Shown piece by piece: positions 25,736 through 36,000 of a stretch of DNA of 64,000 nt. Source of the DNA: Pseudomonas sp. ICMP22404 (GTDB taxonomy: Bacteria; Pseudomonadota; Gammaproteobacteria; Pseudomonadales; Pseudomonadaceae); contig NZ_VCNG01000024.1 of the NCBI RefSeq assembly GCF_006227205.1, positions 1 to 64,000 on the forward strand, in the 5' to 3' direction. Position numbers and translations under genes: made by a program. The notes beneath the pieces were generated by a model. That model was not told where the DNA came from, ran no database searches, and saw only the letters and a list, made by a program, of their open reading frames with translations. Positions within the stretch are counted from its first letter, which is position 1; every line of letters starts with the position of its first letter.

Positions 25736-26483
25736 AAGTGAAATCATTCAGATCGAGATCGACGACGAGCACATGAACGGCACGTTCCTGAGCCCCAAGT
25801 CGAAAGTCCCTGGCGTGTTGTTCGTGCACGGATGGGGCGGCAGCCAGGAGCGTGACCTGGAACGGGCCAAGGGCATTGCCGGCCTGGGTTGCGTCTGTCT
25901 GACCTTTGACTTGCGTGGGCACACCGGTGGTGCGGGCATTCCGCTGTCCCGGGTGACACGGGAAGACAACTTGCGGGATCTGCTGGCGGCCTACGACCGG
26001 CTGCTCGCTCATCCCGCCTTGGACACTTCAGCAATTGCGGTGGTCGGCACCAGCTACGGCGGTTACCTCGCCTCGATTCTGACCTCGCTACGCCCGGTAC
26101 GTTGGCTGGCGTTGCGGGTACCGGCGCTGTACCGCGACGAACAATGGCACACGCCCAAGCGCGACCTGGACAAGACCGACCTGCTGGATTATCGCAGTAC
26201 GCTGGTGCACGCCAGCACCAACCGCGCGTTACACGCCTGTTCACAGTTCACCGGTGATGTGCTGTTGGTGGAGTCGGAAACCGACGACCATGTGCCCCAT
26301 GCCACCATCATGAGCTACCGCGCGGCGTGCCAGCAGACCCATTCGTTGACCCATCGAATCATCGATGGCGCCGACCATGCCTTGAGCGACCCCGTATCAC
26401 AACAGGCCTACACCTCGATCCTGGTGGACTGGATCACGGAAATGGTGGTGGGAGAGCGGTTGAGCATCATTCAGGAGCGGTAG
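25725..26483 (+). CDS. Alpha/beta hydrolase, peptidase-S9-like
   Basis: The protein is 252 aa. The HGWGGS oxyanion loop is at 35-40, nucleophile Ser110 in GTSYGG, the acid is Asp187 or Asp188 in ESETDDHVP, and the base is His218 in DGADHAL, so the triad is complete. The fold is close to dipeptidyl-peptidase/acyl-hydrolase members. It is cytoplasmic, since no signal peptide is seen. It overlaps the DUF3182-like gene by 11 bases and is followed by a REPIN before the convergent ybhN-like gene. The substrate is unknown. Confidence 0.88.
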   Translation: MTARSEIIQIEIDDEHMNGTFLSPKSKVPGVLFVHGWGGSQERDLERAKGIAGLGCVCLTFDLRGHTGGAGIPLSRVTREDNLRDLLAAYDRLLAHPALDTSAIAVVGTSYGGYLASILTSLRPVRWLALRVPALYRDEQWHTPKRDLDKTDLLDYRSTLVHASTNRALHACSQFTGDVLLVESETDDHVPHATIMSYRAACQQTHSLTHRIIDGADHALSDPVSQQAYTSILVDWITEMVVGERLSIIQER

Positions 26484-26506
26484 ACTTCATTGTCTATGCG
26501 GGCGCC

Positions 26507-26571
26507 ATCGCGAGCAGGCTCGCTCCCACATGGGCTCGCATTCCCCCTGTGGGAGCGAGCCTGCTCGCGAT
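26507..26571. repeat. REPIN (two inverted REP copies)
   Basis: Two 24-bp REP copies (26507-26530 and 26548-26571) lie in inverted orientation, each with the inner palindrome GCGAGC..GCTCGC. They sit between convergent genes. Confidence 0.9.
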
Positions 26572-26591
26572 AGCGTCGGTTCAGACAATGA

Positions 26592-27626
26592 TCATCTGAG
26601 CTCGGGCTTCTTGAGCCCGGGCTTGACCCGCAACGCCTTGGCCTTCGCCTCGATCACCAGGTACATCACCACCGTGACCAGCAACGGCAGGATGAAATAG
26701 ATTGCCCGATAGGCAATCAACCCCGCCAGAAGGCTGCCCCGGGACGCGTCGTGTTGCAGCAGCGCGATGAAGACCGCCTCCAGCACGCCGAGCCCCGCCG
26801 GAATGTGCGTAATGACCCCGGCAATGCTGCTGATTAGCAATACCCCAAGCACCACCGGGTACTCCAGTTTGCTGGGCAGCAAAGTAAAGATCACCGCCGC
26901 CATCAACGACCAGTTCAGCGCCCCCAGCGCCAGTTGCAACACCGCCATGCGCAGCGAGGGCAAGTTGATTTCCATGCCGCGGATCGTCCAGGCACGACGC
27001 TTGGAAAACCGGCAGGCCAGCAGATACCCGGCACTCGCCAATAGCAACAGCGCGCCCACGCCCTGCAAGGCATCGCTGCTCAGTTTCCAGCCCGGCGGCA
27101 TCGTCACCAGACCGCTGCTGAACACCACCCCGGCCAGGGTCATGTAGCCGAACCAGTTCGTGGCCAGGCTCAGGCCGAGGATCTTGGCGATGTTGCCGTT
27201 GCTGACCCCCAGCCGGGAATACAGCCGGTAACGCATGGCGATGCCACCGACCCAGGCGCTGAGGTTGAGGTTGAAGGCGTAGCTGATCACCCCCACGGGC
27301 AGGATCTGTCGCCAACCCAGTTTCTGGCGGATGTAGGTGCGACCGATCAGGTCGAAGCAGGCGTAGGTAAGGAAGCTGGCGACGGTCAGCGTGGCGGCGA
27401 TGATCAAGGTCCGCACCTTGAAGTCGGCCAGGGTGTCGAATACCTCGGACCAGTCGATGCGCCGGGCCAGGGTCGTGAACAGCACGATCAGCAGCAGGAA
27501 GAACGCCAGGGTCAGCGGTCTTTTCCAGCGGCTCCAGCGGCTCCAGCGGCTCCAGCGTGACTTGGGTTTGCTCTCGTCCCGGACACGGGCATCGCTTGGC
27601 GCGGTGTGCGCCTCAGAGTGATTCAT
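26592..27626 (-). CDS. ybhN: YbhN-like membrane protein (UPF0104, lysylphosphatidylglycerol synthase TM family)
   Basis: The protein is 344 aa with seven to eight predicted membrane helices after a basic N terminus. The family includes flippase domains of MprF. Just before helix 1 there are four SerArgTrp units (residues 23-34) encoded by a 9-bp tandem repeat (27525-27557). It is the last gene of the DUF72 - EEP - clsB - ybhN operon, overlapping clsB by 14 bases. The context suggests a role in phospholipid translocation; this is inference. Confidence 0.88.
   Translation of the reverse strand: MNHSEAHTAPSDARVRDESKPKSRWSRWSRWSRWKRPLTLAFFLLLIVLFTTLARRIDWSEVFDTLADFKVRTLIIAATLTVASFLTYACFDLIGRTYIRQKLGWRQILPVGVISYAFNLNLSAWVGGIAMRYRLYSRLGVSNGNIAKILGLSLATNWFGYMTLAGVVFSSGLVTMPPGWKLSSDALQGVGALLLLASAGYLLACRFSKRRAWTIRGMEINLPSLRMAVLQLALGALNWSLMAAVIFTLLPSKLEYPVVLGVLLISSIAGVITHIPAGLGVLEAVFIALLQHDASRGSLLAGLIAYRAIYFILPLLVTVVMYLVIEAKAKALRVKPGLKKPELR
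27525..27557. repeat. 9-bp tandem repeat inside ybhN
   Basis: CCAGCGGCT occurs three times in a row, followed by a partial copy. On the minus strand it encodes a SerArgTrp run ahead of the first membrane helix. The unit is a multiple of three, so copy-number change would not shift the frame. Confidence 0.85.
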
Positions 27627-28911
27627 GGGGCTCGCTCCGAACCGCCGTCGGCGGCGAAAAAGGTTTCAGGCGCGGTTTATGGGCCGGCAGCCATCCGGCC
27701 CAGGCCGGGAAGTGACGCAGGAAGTGGAACACCATGAAACCGATGGTCATGCGCCAGAGCAGGCCCCGTGGGGCGCGACTGGCGGGCATGGCGGTGCAGT
27801 GCTCGCGGCTCAGGTAATCGAGGCGCTGGAACAGTTCGCGGTTGAACCCCCGGTCGCGGATCAGCACGTTGGCTTCCAGGTTCAGCGACAGGCTCAGGGG
27901 GTCGAGGTTGCTCGAACCGACGGTACTCCAGTCCTCATCCACCAGGGCGACCTTGCCATGCAGGGGCCGCTCGCAATATTCGTGGATCGTCACGCCGGCT
28001 TTGAGCAGGTAGTCGTACAGCATCCGCGCCGCGAGCTTGGCGATCATCATGTCTGGCTGGCCCTGCAGGATCAGCCGCACCTCCACGCCACGTCGCGCCG
28101 CATTGCGGATCTCCCGCAGCAACCGATAGCCGGGGAAGAAATAGGCATTGGCGATGACCACGCGCCGTTTGGCGCTGCGCAGCACTTGCAGGTAGACCTC
28201 TTCGATGTCGGTCTGGTGTTCGTGGTTATCGCGGTAGACCAGGCGTACCTGGCCGTCGTGGTCACTGAAGGCCAACTCGCTGCGCCGACTACGGCGGCGC
28301 TGCCACCAGTACTTGGCCCGGGCCGGCCGGCCGCTTTGCATCAAGGCGAAGTGATGGATATCGACCACTGCCGGACCTTTGACCTCCACCGAATAGTCCT
28401 GCTTGGCCTCGGGGCCGAAATCGCCCAGATGGTCGGCGGAAAAATTGATCCCGCCAATGAAGGCGATCACGCCGTCTATCACCACCACCTTACGGTGCAA
28501 ACGGCGGAACCAGTTGGTACGAATGCCCAGGTGAAGAGGGGCCGGATCGAACATTTGCAGGCGCACACCCGCGTCGCTCAACGAGGCCAGGAAGTTCGGT
28601 GTCAGCTCCCCGCAACCGAAGCCATCCAGGCTCAGGGTGACTCGCACGCCCCGTTGGGCGGCGTCCACCAGCACGTCGCGCAATTCGTTGCCGACCTTGT
28701 CCTCGAACAAAATGAAAGTCTCGATGAGGATTTCATTTTCGGCTCGACGGATAGCCTCGAACACTCGGGGGAAATATTCCTCGCCATTTTCCAGCAGGGT
28801 GATGCGGTTGTTGCCATGCCAGCCGTATTCGACGTCTACCAGCGCCGGGTCGCGCTCAGTGGGCGGCGTCTCGACCTTCTCCACTGCTGCCTTGTTCATC
28901 GTCGCGCTCAT
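27613..28911 (-). CDS. clsB: Cardiolipin synthase ClsB-type (PLD family)
   Basis: The protein is 432 aa from the ATG at 28911, whose ATGA overlaps the stop of the EEP gene. There are two HKD phospholipase-D motifs: HRKVVVIDG with GGIN (about 155-170) and HGKVALVDEDWSTVGSSNLD (about 335-354). It has no N-terminal membrane helices, as in E. coli ClsB (YbhO), which makes cardiolipin and also phosphatidylglycerol by transphosphatidylation. Operon neighbours match E. coli ybhP and ybhN. Confidence 0.92.
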   Translation of the reverse strand: MSATMNKAAVEKVETPPTERDPALVDVEYGWHGNNRITLLENGEEYFPRVFEAIRRAENEILIETFILFEDKVGNELRDVLVDAAQRGVRVTLSLDGFGCGELTPNFLASLSDAGVRLQMFDPAPLHLGIRTNWFRRLHRKVVVIDGVIAFIGGINFSADHLGDFGPEAKQDYSVEVKGPAVVDIHHFALMQSGRPARAKYWWQRRRSRRSELAFSDHDGQVRLVYRDNHEHQTDIEEVYLQVLRSAKRRVVIANAYFFPGYRLLREIRNAARRGVEVRLILQGQPDMMIAKLAARMLYDYLLKAGVTIHEYCERPLHGKVALVDEDWSTVGSSNLDPLSLSLNLEANVLIRDRGFNRELFQRLDYLSREHCTAMPASRAPRGLLWRMTIGFMVFHFLRHFPAWAGWLPAHKPRLKPFSPPTAVRSEPHESL

Positions 28912-29732
28912 AGTTCGATCTCCACCGACAGCGGGGCGTGGTCGGACAGGTGCGACCACGGGCGTACGCTCAACACCTTGGCCTGATTAGCCTTGAGGTT
29001 GCGCACATAGATTCGGTCCAGGCGCAGGATTGGCAGGCGCGCGGGAAAACTGCGGGCCGGCTTGCCCCATTGTTCAGCAAACACTTCCCGCAGGCCGCAG
29101 GGTTCGAGCAGGTCGGTGGCCTTGCCGCGCCAATCATTGAAGTCCCCGGCGACGATCACCGGTGCCTCGGGCGGCAGCTCGCTCAAGCGCTTGCACAACA
29201 ACTTCAGTTGTTCGACACGATGACTTTCGCGCAAGCCCAGGTGAACACAAATGGCATGGACCTGCGGACCGTTACCCCCTGGCAGGCGCAACACGCTGTG
29301 GAGCATGCCCCGGCTCTCATGGCCGCTGATGGACACGTCCAGGTTGTCGTGGCGAATGATCTGGAACTTCGACAGCAGTGCGTTCCCATGGTCGCCCGCC
29401 GGATACACGGCGTTGCGCCCGTAGGCGAACTGCGGCCAGAGACTGTCGGCCAGGAATTCGTATTGCGGCATGCTCGGCCAGTTGGAGAAGCGCTGGGGGT
29501 GCTGTTCGTGGGCACCATGCACTTCCTGCAGGAACACCACGTCGGCGGACACGCTGCGCACCGCTTCGCGCAGCTCCGGCAGGATGAAGCGCCGGTTCAG
29601 GGCGGTGAAGCCCTTGTGGGTGTTGACCGTCAGGACCGTGAAGCGGCTGATCCGGTCGAGGTCGTGCGCCAGGTTCTGGGGAGCGTCGGTGGTTGCGTCG
29701 CGGGTCGCCTCGGTAGGGCCTGGCGTGCTCAT
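28908..29732 (-). CDS. ybhP: Endonuclease/exonuclease/phosphatase-family protein (YbhP-like)
   Basis: The protein is 274 aa. EEP-fold motifs are complete: TVNTHKG (about 35-41), FLQEVHG with the catalytic Glu (about 67-73), the GDFNDW motif (about 196-201) and the C-terminal SDHAPL histidine. There is no signal peptide. Substrate is open: DNA, a phospholipid or a phosphoester. It overlaps the DUF72 gene upstream and clsB downstream by 4 bases each, which places it in a phospholipid context. Confidence 0.9.
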   Translation of the reverse strand: MSTPGPTEATRDATTDAPQNLAHDLDRISRFTVLTVNTHKGFTALNRRFILPELREAVRSVSADVVFLQEVHGAHEQHPQRFSNWPSMPQYEFLADSLWPQFAYGRNAVYPAGDHGNALLSKFQIIRHDNLDVSISGHESRGMLHSVLRLPGGNGPQVHAICVHLGLRESHRVEQLKLLCKRLSELPPEAPVIVAGDFNDWRGKATDLLEPCGLREVFAEQWGKPARSFPARLPILRLDRIYVRNLKANQAKVLSVRPWSHLSDHAPLSVEIEL

Positions 29733-30655
29733 GGCAACACCCCCTCGGCCGGGCGTTCGCCGGGCGTGGTCGCGAGGTCCTTGTCCAGGTCGAAACGCTC
29801 CAGCAAGTGGCGCGCGTCATAGGGCGCGCGGACCTTGATGTCGTTGTCGAAATAGCAGAACACTTCCCGGCTCTTGCGCGCCCTGGGTTTTTTATTCGGA
29901 TCGATCAGTTGGGCGTCCTGCGGTTGTGTGCCGTGGCTCCAGGCCTCGATCCGGTCGCCCCAGCGTTGTAACGCCTCGTCGGTGTAGCCGCTGGCGTAGA
30001 GTTCTTCGGCACCGTGCAGGCGCAGGTAGACGAAATCGCTGGTGACGTCTTCGCGGTAGGGCCACTTGCCGGCGGTGTCTGCGATCACCAGCGCAATGTC
30101 GTAGCGCTTGAGCAAGGCGACGAAATGCGGGTCGACGAAGCTTTCATGGCGGATCTCGACCGCGTGGCGCAATGGGCGCTTCTTATCGGTTTCGGTGCTG
30201 GCGTGGCCGTCCAGGCGCGGCTCGTGCTCCCGGGCCAGAGCGGCGGCACTGACAGTGTCATGGGGCAGTTGCTTGAGGAAGTCTTCGAACAGCTCGGGGT
30301 CGAATTTGAAGCTGGGGGGAAACTGCCAGAGGATGGCGCCGAGCTTTTCCTTGAGCTCCAGCACCCCGGACGCGAAGAAATTGGCCAGCGGCTTATGGAT
30401 ATCCCGCAGGCGCTTGATGTGGGTGATGAAGCGCGGTGCCTTGACGCTGAACACGAAGCCCGGCGGCGTCTCGGCATACCACTGGGCATAGCGTTCGGGA
30501 CGTTGGAGGGCATAGAACGAGCCGTTGATTTCGATGCTGTTGACCGCTCGCGAGGCGAACTGCAATTCACGCTTCTGGGTCAGCCCCTTGGGGTAGAAAT
30601 CCCCCCGCCAAGGCGTGTATCGCCAACCGGAAATGCCGATGTGGATCGCCGTCAT
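29729..30655 (-). CDS. DUF72 (YecE-like) TIM-barrel protein
   Basis: The protein is 308 aa from the ATG at 30655 behind GGGAGGGAC. The DUF72 signature starts IHIGISGWRYTPWRGDFYP (about 4-22), followed by VNSIEINGSFYALQRPE and RHAVEIRHESF. The family is a UxuA-like TIM barrel with no settled function. It is the first gene of the four-gene operon with ybhP, clsB and ybhN, an addition relative to the E. coli arrangement as I know it. Confidence 0.9.
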   Translation of the reverse strand: MTAIHIGISGWRYTPWRGDFYPKGLTQKRELQFASRAVNSIEINGSFYALQRPERYAQWYAETPPGFVFSVKAPRFITHIKRLRDIHKPLANFFASGVLELKEKLGAILWQFPPSFKFDPELFEDFLKQLPHDTVSAAALAREHEPRLDGHASTETDKKRPLRHAVEIRHESFVDPHFVALLKRYDIALVIADTAGKWPYREDVTSDFVYLRLHGAEELYASGYTDEALQRWGDRIEAWSHGTQPQDAQLIDPNKKPRARKSREVFCYFDNDIKVRAPYDARHLLERFDLDKDLATTPGERPAEGVLP

Positions 30656-30854
30656 GTGTCCCTCCCGTGCCAAATGACCTCGTACTGCCGGTGTCTTGCT
30701 GATGACTGTCGGGCGGCGCAGAAAGTTTCGACGAAGTGCCCGGTGGCGAAAGCGGTGGGGTTCTTGTGGCGAGGGTTTTGTATTGGTCTTGAGCGAACTT
30801 GCCTGCCTGATATGGATCAGTTCCTTACCGATCCCCATCAAGGAGCCTCGCGTT

Positions 30855-32942
30855 TTGTCTCGATTGAGCCGTGTATTCCTGCTGGTATTGCTGGCGCTGA
30901 CCGGCGGCATCGCCCACGGCGCAGCCGCTATTCCCGGCATGCCCGCGCCCAGTGAAGCGCCTGCCGAACCCGAACCCCTGGTCCAGGGTGGTTTGCTCGG
31001 GGCGATCAGTTCGAGCATCGATGACGTCCAGGACAAGCTCGACCTCAACCAGAGCCTGATCGATGCCTGGCGCTTGCGGGCGGACCGGGCGGCGGATGAG
31101 GTGGACCGGCTCGTGGACCAGACCTCCCGATCTTCCTGGCGGGTGGCAGGGGATTTCCTGCTGCTCTCCGGCGCCTGGCTGGGCGCCTTCGGGCTGATCT
31201 GGGCCGGCGCGCGGCTGCTGGTCCATCACCTCGGCCGACGCCGTTGGCTGCGCACCCGCCAGCGGGTGCTGGACCTGCTCGGCTACCTGTTGCCCTACAC
31301 CGTGCCGGCGCTGGTCTGCTTGCCGCTGACCCTGTACGTCAGCCACTTCCTGCAAGTGTCGGTCGGTCGTGCCCTGGCGCTGTGCTTCGCCTATGCCACC
31401 AGCAGCGGCGTTTTCTCGACCTCAGTGCTGCTGTGTCTGATCGTGATGTTCAACGCCGGCCACAAGCGCCGGGCGGTGGCGATCATTCGCCATTTCAGCC
31501 CGCGGCCGTTGTTCCTGATCGGTTTCCTCGCCGCCCTGAGCGATGCGCTCACCAGCCCGCAGATTGCCCGGCAATTGGGTAGCAACATCACCAGCAGCGT
31601 GGCGGTGTTCACCGGGTTGCTGGCCTCGGTGATCTTTGGCTGGCTGGTGATTCGCATGCGCCGGCCGGTGGCACACCTGATCCGTAACCGGCCGCTGGCC
31701 CAACGCCTGAAACAGCCCGCCCTGCAGGAGTCGCTGCGGATCTTTTCCGGGCTCTGGAACTGGCCGATCCTGTTGATGGTGCTGGTGTCGGCGGTGAGCC
31801 TGATCGGCGTCGGCGAAGACAACCAGAAAGCCCTGCGTTGCGCGCTGTTCACCACCATCCTGCTGATCGCCACGGTGTTTCTCAGCACCGTGCTCCAGCA
31901 TGTGTTCAAGTCGCCCAAGGCCGAAACCATCCAGCGCAACAGTGCCTACAAGGGCCGGCTGCTGAGCCTGTTACACGCCTTGCTGCGGATCGTCATGGCG
32001 GTGGCGTTCATTGAAATCCTCGGACGGATCTGGGGGATCTCGCTGTTCGAATTCGCCTCGCGCAATGCGGTGGGGCGGGCGATCAGCGATTCCCTGAGTC
32101 GCATCGGCTTGATCTTCCTGGTGACCTGGCTGATGTGGGTGGTGCTCGACACGGCGATCCAGGAGGCTCTGAAACCGCCGATGAACAAGCGCGGCGCACG
32201 TCAGCCCAGCACTCGGATCAAGACCATCCTGCCGCTGTTGCGCAACGCGGCGAAAATCATCCTGGTGGTGATTTGCGCCATCACCACCATGGCCAACCTG
32301 GGCATCAACGTTGCGCCGCTGCTGGCGGGCGCCGGGGTGGTGGGATTGGCGATCGGCTTCGGTTCGCAGCAACTGGTGCAGGACGTGATTACCGGGCTGT
32401 TCATTATCATCGAAGACACCCTGTCCATCGGCGACTGGGTGGTGCTCGACTCCGGCCACGCCGGCACCGTCGAGGGCCTGACGATCCGCACCCTGCGCCT
32501 GCGCGACGGCAAGGGTTTCGTGCATTCGGTGCCGTTCGGCCAGATCAAGGCAGTGACCAATCAGTCCCGGCAGTTTGCCTTTGCTTTTTTCTCGGTGCAG
32601 TTCACCTACGACACCGACGTGGACCAGGCCATCGAACTGATCCGCGAAGCCGGGCGTTCGATCTCGGAAGACCCGTTTCTGAAGTTCAACCTGCAAGGGC
32701 CGCTGGACGTGTTCGGCGTGGACCGGATGGACCTCAATGGTGTGGTGCTCACGGCGCAGTTCCGCACCGTTTCGGGTGGGCAGTATGCAGTGAGCAGGGC
32801 GTTCAACCAGCGCTTGAAAAAGCTTGTGGATAACCACCCGGCGGTGCATTTCGCGCAGATTTATCCACAGCAGGTGATGTTGCCGAAGCGATTGGTGGAA
32901 GATCCGGTGGAGGGGGCTGAGGTGCCTGATCGTCCTCAGTAG
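30855..32942 (+). CDS. MscS-family mechanosensitive channel, TTG start
   Basis: The protein is 695 aa from a TTG at 30855, nine bases after AAGGAG; this start gives a clear signal peptide (MSRLSRVFLLVLLALTGG..AHGAAA). An upstream in-frame ATG lacks both. Large MscS proteins of this type (YbiO-like) have a periplasmic N region, many membrane helices and the MscS pore. The pore helix is rich in Gly and Ala (LLAGAGVVGLAIGFGSQQ, about 485-502) and is followed by the beta domain (IIEDTLSIGDWV). It relieves osmotic downshock. It is divergent from the DUF72 operon. Confidence 0.9.
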   Translation: MSRLSRVFLLVLLALTGGIAHGAAAIPGMPAPSEAPAEPEPLVQGGLLGAISSSIDDVQDKLDLNQSLIDAWRLRADRAADEVDRLVDQTSRSSWRVAGDFLLLSGAWLGAFGLIWAGARLLVHHLGRRRWLRTRQRVLDLLGYLLPYTVPALVCLPLTLYVSHFLQVSVGRALALCFAYATSSGVFSTSVLLCLIVMFNAGHKRRAVAIIRHFSPRPLFLIGFLAALSDALTSPQIARQLGSNITSSVAVFTGLLASVIFGWLVIRMRRPVAHLIRNRPLAQRLKQPALQESLRIFSGLWNWPILLMVLVSAVSLIGVGEDNQKALRCALFTTILLIATVFLSTVLQHVFKSPKAETIQRNSAYKGRLLSLLHALLRIVMAVAFIEILGRIWGISLFEFASRNAVGRAISDSLSRIGLIFLVTWLMWVVLDTAIQEALKPPMNKRGARQPSTRIKTILPLLRNAAKIILVVICAITTMANLGINVAPLLAGAGVVGLAIGFGSQQLVQDVITGLFIIIEDTLSIGDWVVLDSGHAGTVEGLTIRTLRLRDGKGFVHSVPFGQIKAVTNQSRQFAFAFFSVQFTYDTDVDQAIELIREAGRSISEDPFLKFNLQGPLDVFGVDRMDLNGVVLTAQFRTVSGGQYAVSRAFNQRLKKLVDNHPAVHFAQIYPQQVMLPKRLVEDPVEGAEVPDRPQ

Positions 32943-32973
32943 AAGCTGGCTTTGTAGTGGGGTTGCTGGCCCC

Positions 32974-33056
32974 ATCGCGAGCAGGCTCGCTCCCACAGTT
33001 GAAATGCATTCCTCGGTGAAATTGCATTCCCCTGTGGGAGCGAGCCTGCTCGCGAT
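32974..33056. repeat. REPIN (two inverted REP copies)
   Basis: REP copies are at 32974-32997 and 33033-33056, inverted, between the convergent mscS-like and lhr genes. Confidence 0.9.
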
Positions 33057-33074
33057 AGGGCCCGCCCAGCCACC

Positions 33075-36000
33075 TCAATTTCTCTGGATAAGCTTGCTGC
33101 GGATTTCCCCCATCGCCTGCACATCCAGCTCCATCCAGAAATGCAGCTTCCCGGCAATCTGCGCCGCCACCGGCATTCCATCGCGATACACCAGCCGATT
33201 GCTCGCCAGCGCCGGCACTTTTGCCCCAGGCAGCAATGTCCCGGCCAGGTTCAGCGGGTCGACGCCGCACACCGCAATCACGCTGCCGTCAGTGGGACGG
33301 CGACGGACTTCGCGCAGCAGCGGGATGGCTTCGGGCAGGGCGAACTGCTCTCCGGCCAGACCGCTGACAAAGCGCCCGCCACGGATTTCGCCGCGTGCCT
33401 CCAGGCGATGGAACGTGCGCAGCAACTCGCGCCAGCTCGGCAGCCAATCCGCCTCCCGCTCCAACAAGCGCCAGAACACCACGCCGTAACGGCGCAGCAG
33501 GGTCATTGCGATGTGCTCCAGGGTGTCGGGCGGTGTGGGCGCGGGTCGGTTGCCTTCGGTCGGTGCTGGCTGGCTGCGGCGCAACAAGGCCCAGCGCCCG
33601 GCATCGTCCATGCCACCGACAAACGCCCCGCGCCCACGCCGACTGCTGCGGGCCTGGCGTTTGCTGGCGGGTGTGATCAATGCCCGCAGCCCGGCGAAGC
33701 TGTCGGCATTCACCAGGCCGGCACCCACCAGCTCTTGCAAGGCGATTTCCAGTTCGGCGCGCAGCAGGTGGGCTTCGTGCAGCAACTCGTCGAAAAACAG
33801 CGCGCCATGTTCGCTGAGGGCCTGGTGGACTTTTTGCGTCTTGAGGGACAGTTCGCTCAGTGGTGTCTGCTCTGTCAGGCTGCTCCACAGGGAGACCTGA
33901 CTGCGCGGCAGCAACACCACCGGCGTGCTGCGCAGGGCCGTGGCGGAGGCTTTCTGCCGGGCGCTGAGGCGAGTCCAGACCAGCTTGCCGCTGCGACACA
34001 GTTCGTCGAGCCAACTGGCGGAGTAGTCCTTGATCCGCGCCGGCAAGAGGTCGCTATCCCAGGCCGAGGCCGCAGCGGGGTAGCCTTCGAACTGGCTGAC
34101 GATCGACGGCAGCACGGCGCTGCCCCGGCCCTGGGTCGACGGCGACAGGTGTTGCCAGTCGAACAGGAACCGCATGAAATCCTGCAGCATCACCGGTTCG
34201 ATTTCCCGGCGCAGGCGCTTGACGGTGTAGCGGTGGATGCGGGCCAGCAGATGCCGTTCGCACCATTCCTCCTGACTGGTGCCCGGTGTGAAGCGGCCGC
34301 GCAGCACGTAGCCTTGTTGTTCAAGGTGCGCCAGGGCCTGGGTGGCTTGCGCTGTCGATAATCCCAACGGATAGGCGATGGCAGTGAGTGGCAACGGGCC
34401 AAAGGCGCTGAGCCGGGCGCGGAGCACTTCCACCACGGCTTCGTCGCTGTCCCACGCTTCATCGACCCCGGCCAGGGGTGTCAGCGCGGGCTGCCATTGG
34501 GCCTGTGGATAAATCCCTTGTAGGCAGGTCAGTCGCTCCAGTGGCACCCACAGGCCGCGCTCGGCGCTGATCTGCACATGGCTGGCCCGCCCGCGTTCGG
34601 CCAACGCTTGCAGCCAGCCCGGCCACGATTCGTGGGCGCGTGCTTCGCTGTCGGCGATGCAGGCCAGGCTCATCAGCGCTTCGTGCATTTCATCGAGATT
34701 GGCGGGCGTCGGCCAGGCTTCCTCCCTGACCGACTGGATGGCCTCGGCGTCCAGCGCACCGAGGTCGTCAGTGGATTGCGGATCGCTCCAGCGCCGGTTG
34801 ATGACCGCCTGGGTTCGGCGCTCTTCCAGCGGCGCGTCGTCGAGGAAGGTGTAGGGGCGGGCGCTGAGGATTTCTGCCGCCAGGGGCGACGGGGCAGGCA
34901 GGTCGCGACTGATCAGGCGAACTTCGCCCGCCTCCATGCGCCGCAACAGCGCCAGCCAGCCTTCGCTGTCCATGGCTTCGTGCAGGCAGTCATCGAGGGT
35001 CTGTTCCACCAGCGGGTGGTCGGGGATTTCCCGCTCGCCGGCGAGGTTCTCCAGGCAGGCGATCTGATCAGGGAACACGCTGGCGATCAGGTCTTCGCTT
35101 TTCATCCGCTGGATTTGCGGGGCGACCTTGCGTCCGCCGGTGTAGCGCGGCAAGGCCAGGGCTACCCCGGCATTCCAGCGCCAGCGCACGCCGAACAGCG
35201 GCGCATCCAGCACCGCCTGTACAAGGATCTGTTCGGCGCTGTGACTGTTGAGGTAACGCCAGACCTCATCCAACTCGAAACTGTGGCTGGTGGACAGCGA
35301 CAGCACGATGGCGTCTTCGCTGGCGGCGGCCTGCAATTCGAAATTGAAGGTGCGGCAGAAACGCTTGCGCAGGGCCAGCCCCCAGGCGCGGTTGATGCGG
35401 CTGCCGAACGGCGTATGGATGATCAGTTGCGTGCCGCCGGACTCATCGAAGAACCGCTCCATGACCAGCGTGTCCTGCGACGGCAGGGCGCCGAACGCCA
35501 GGCGGGCCGGGGCCAGGTAATCCACCAGTTGTTCGGCGCTGGCCAGGTTCAATTGCAGGGTGCCGGTCAGCCAGTCGAGGGCCGGCTGCAGATTGCCGGG
35601 GGTGGCGCCGAGCAGTTGATCGAGCTGTGCTTGCAGGCGGGCCACGGCCAGGGACAGTTCGGCGCTGCGCCCCGGGGCCTCGCCGAGCCAGAACGGAATG
35701 GTTGGCGGCTGGCCCTGGGCGTCCTCGACCCGCACGCGGCCGGTCTCGACGCGAATGATGCGGTAGGAGGTATTGCCGAGCTGGAACACGTCGCCGGCGA
35801 TGCTTTCCACCGCGAAGTCTTCGTTGACGCTGCCGATGTTCAGGCCCTGGGGTTCGAGCAGCACGCTGTAGTCGGCGTTGTCCGGAATGGTGCCGCCGCT
35901 GGTCACGGCGGTCAGTTTGCTGCCCCGGCGCCCGCGCAGGGTACGGGTGACTGCGTCACGGTGCAGGTAGGCGCTGCGCACGCCCTGGCGACCGTTGAGG

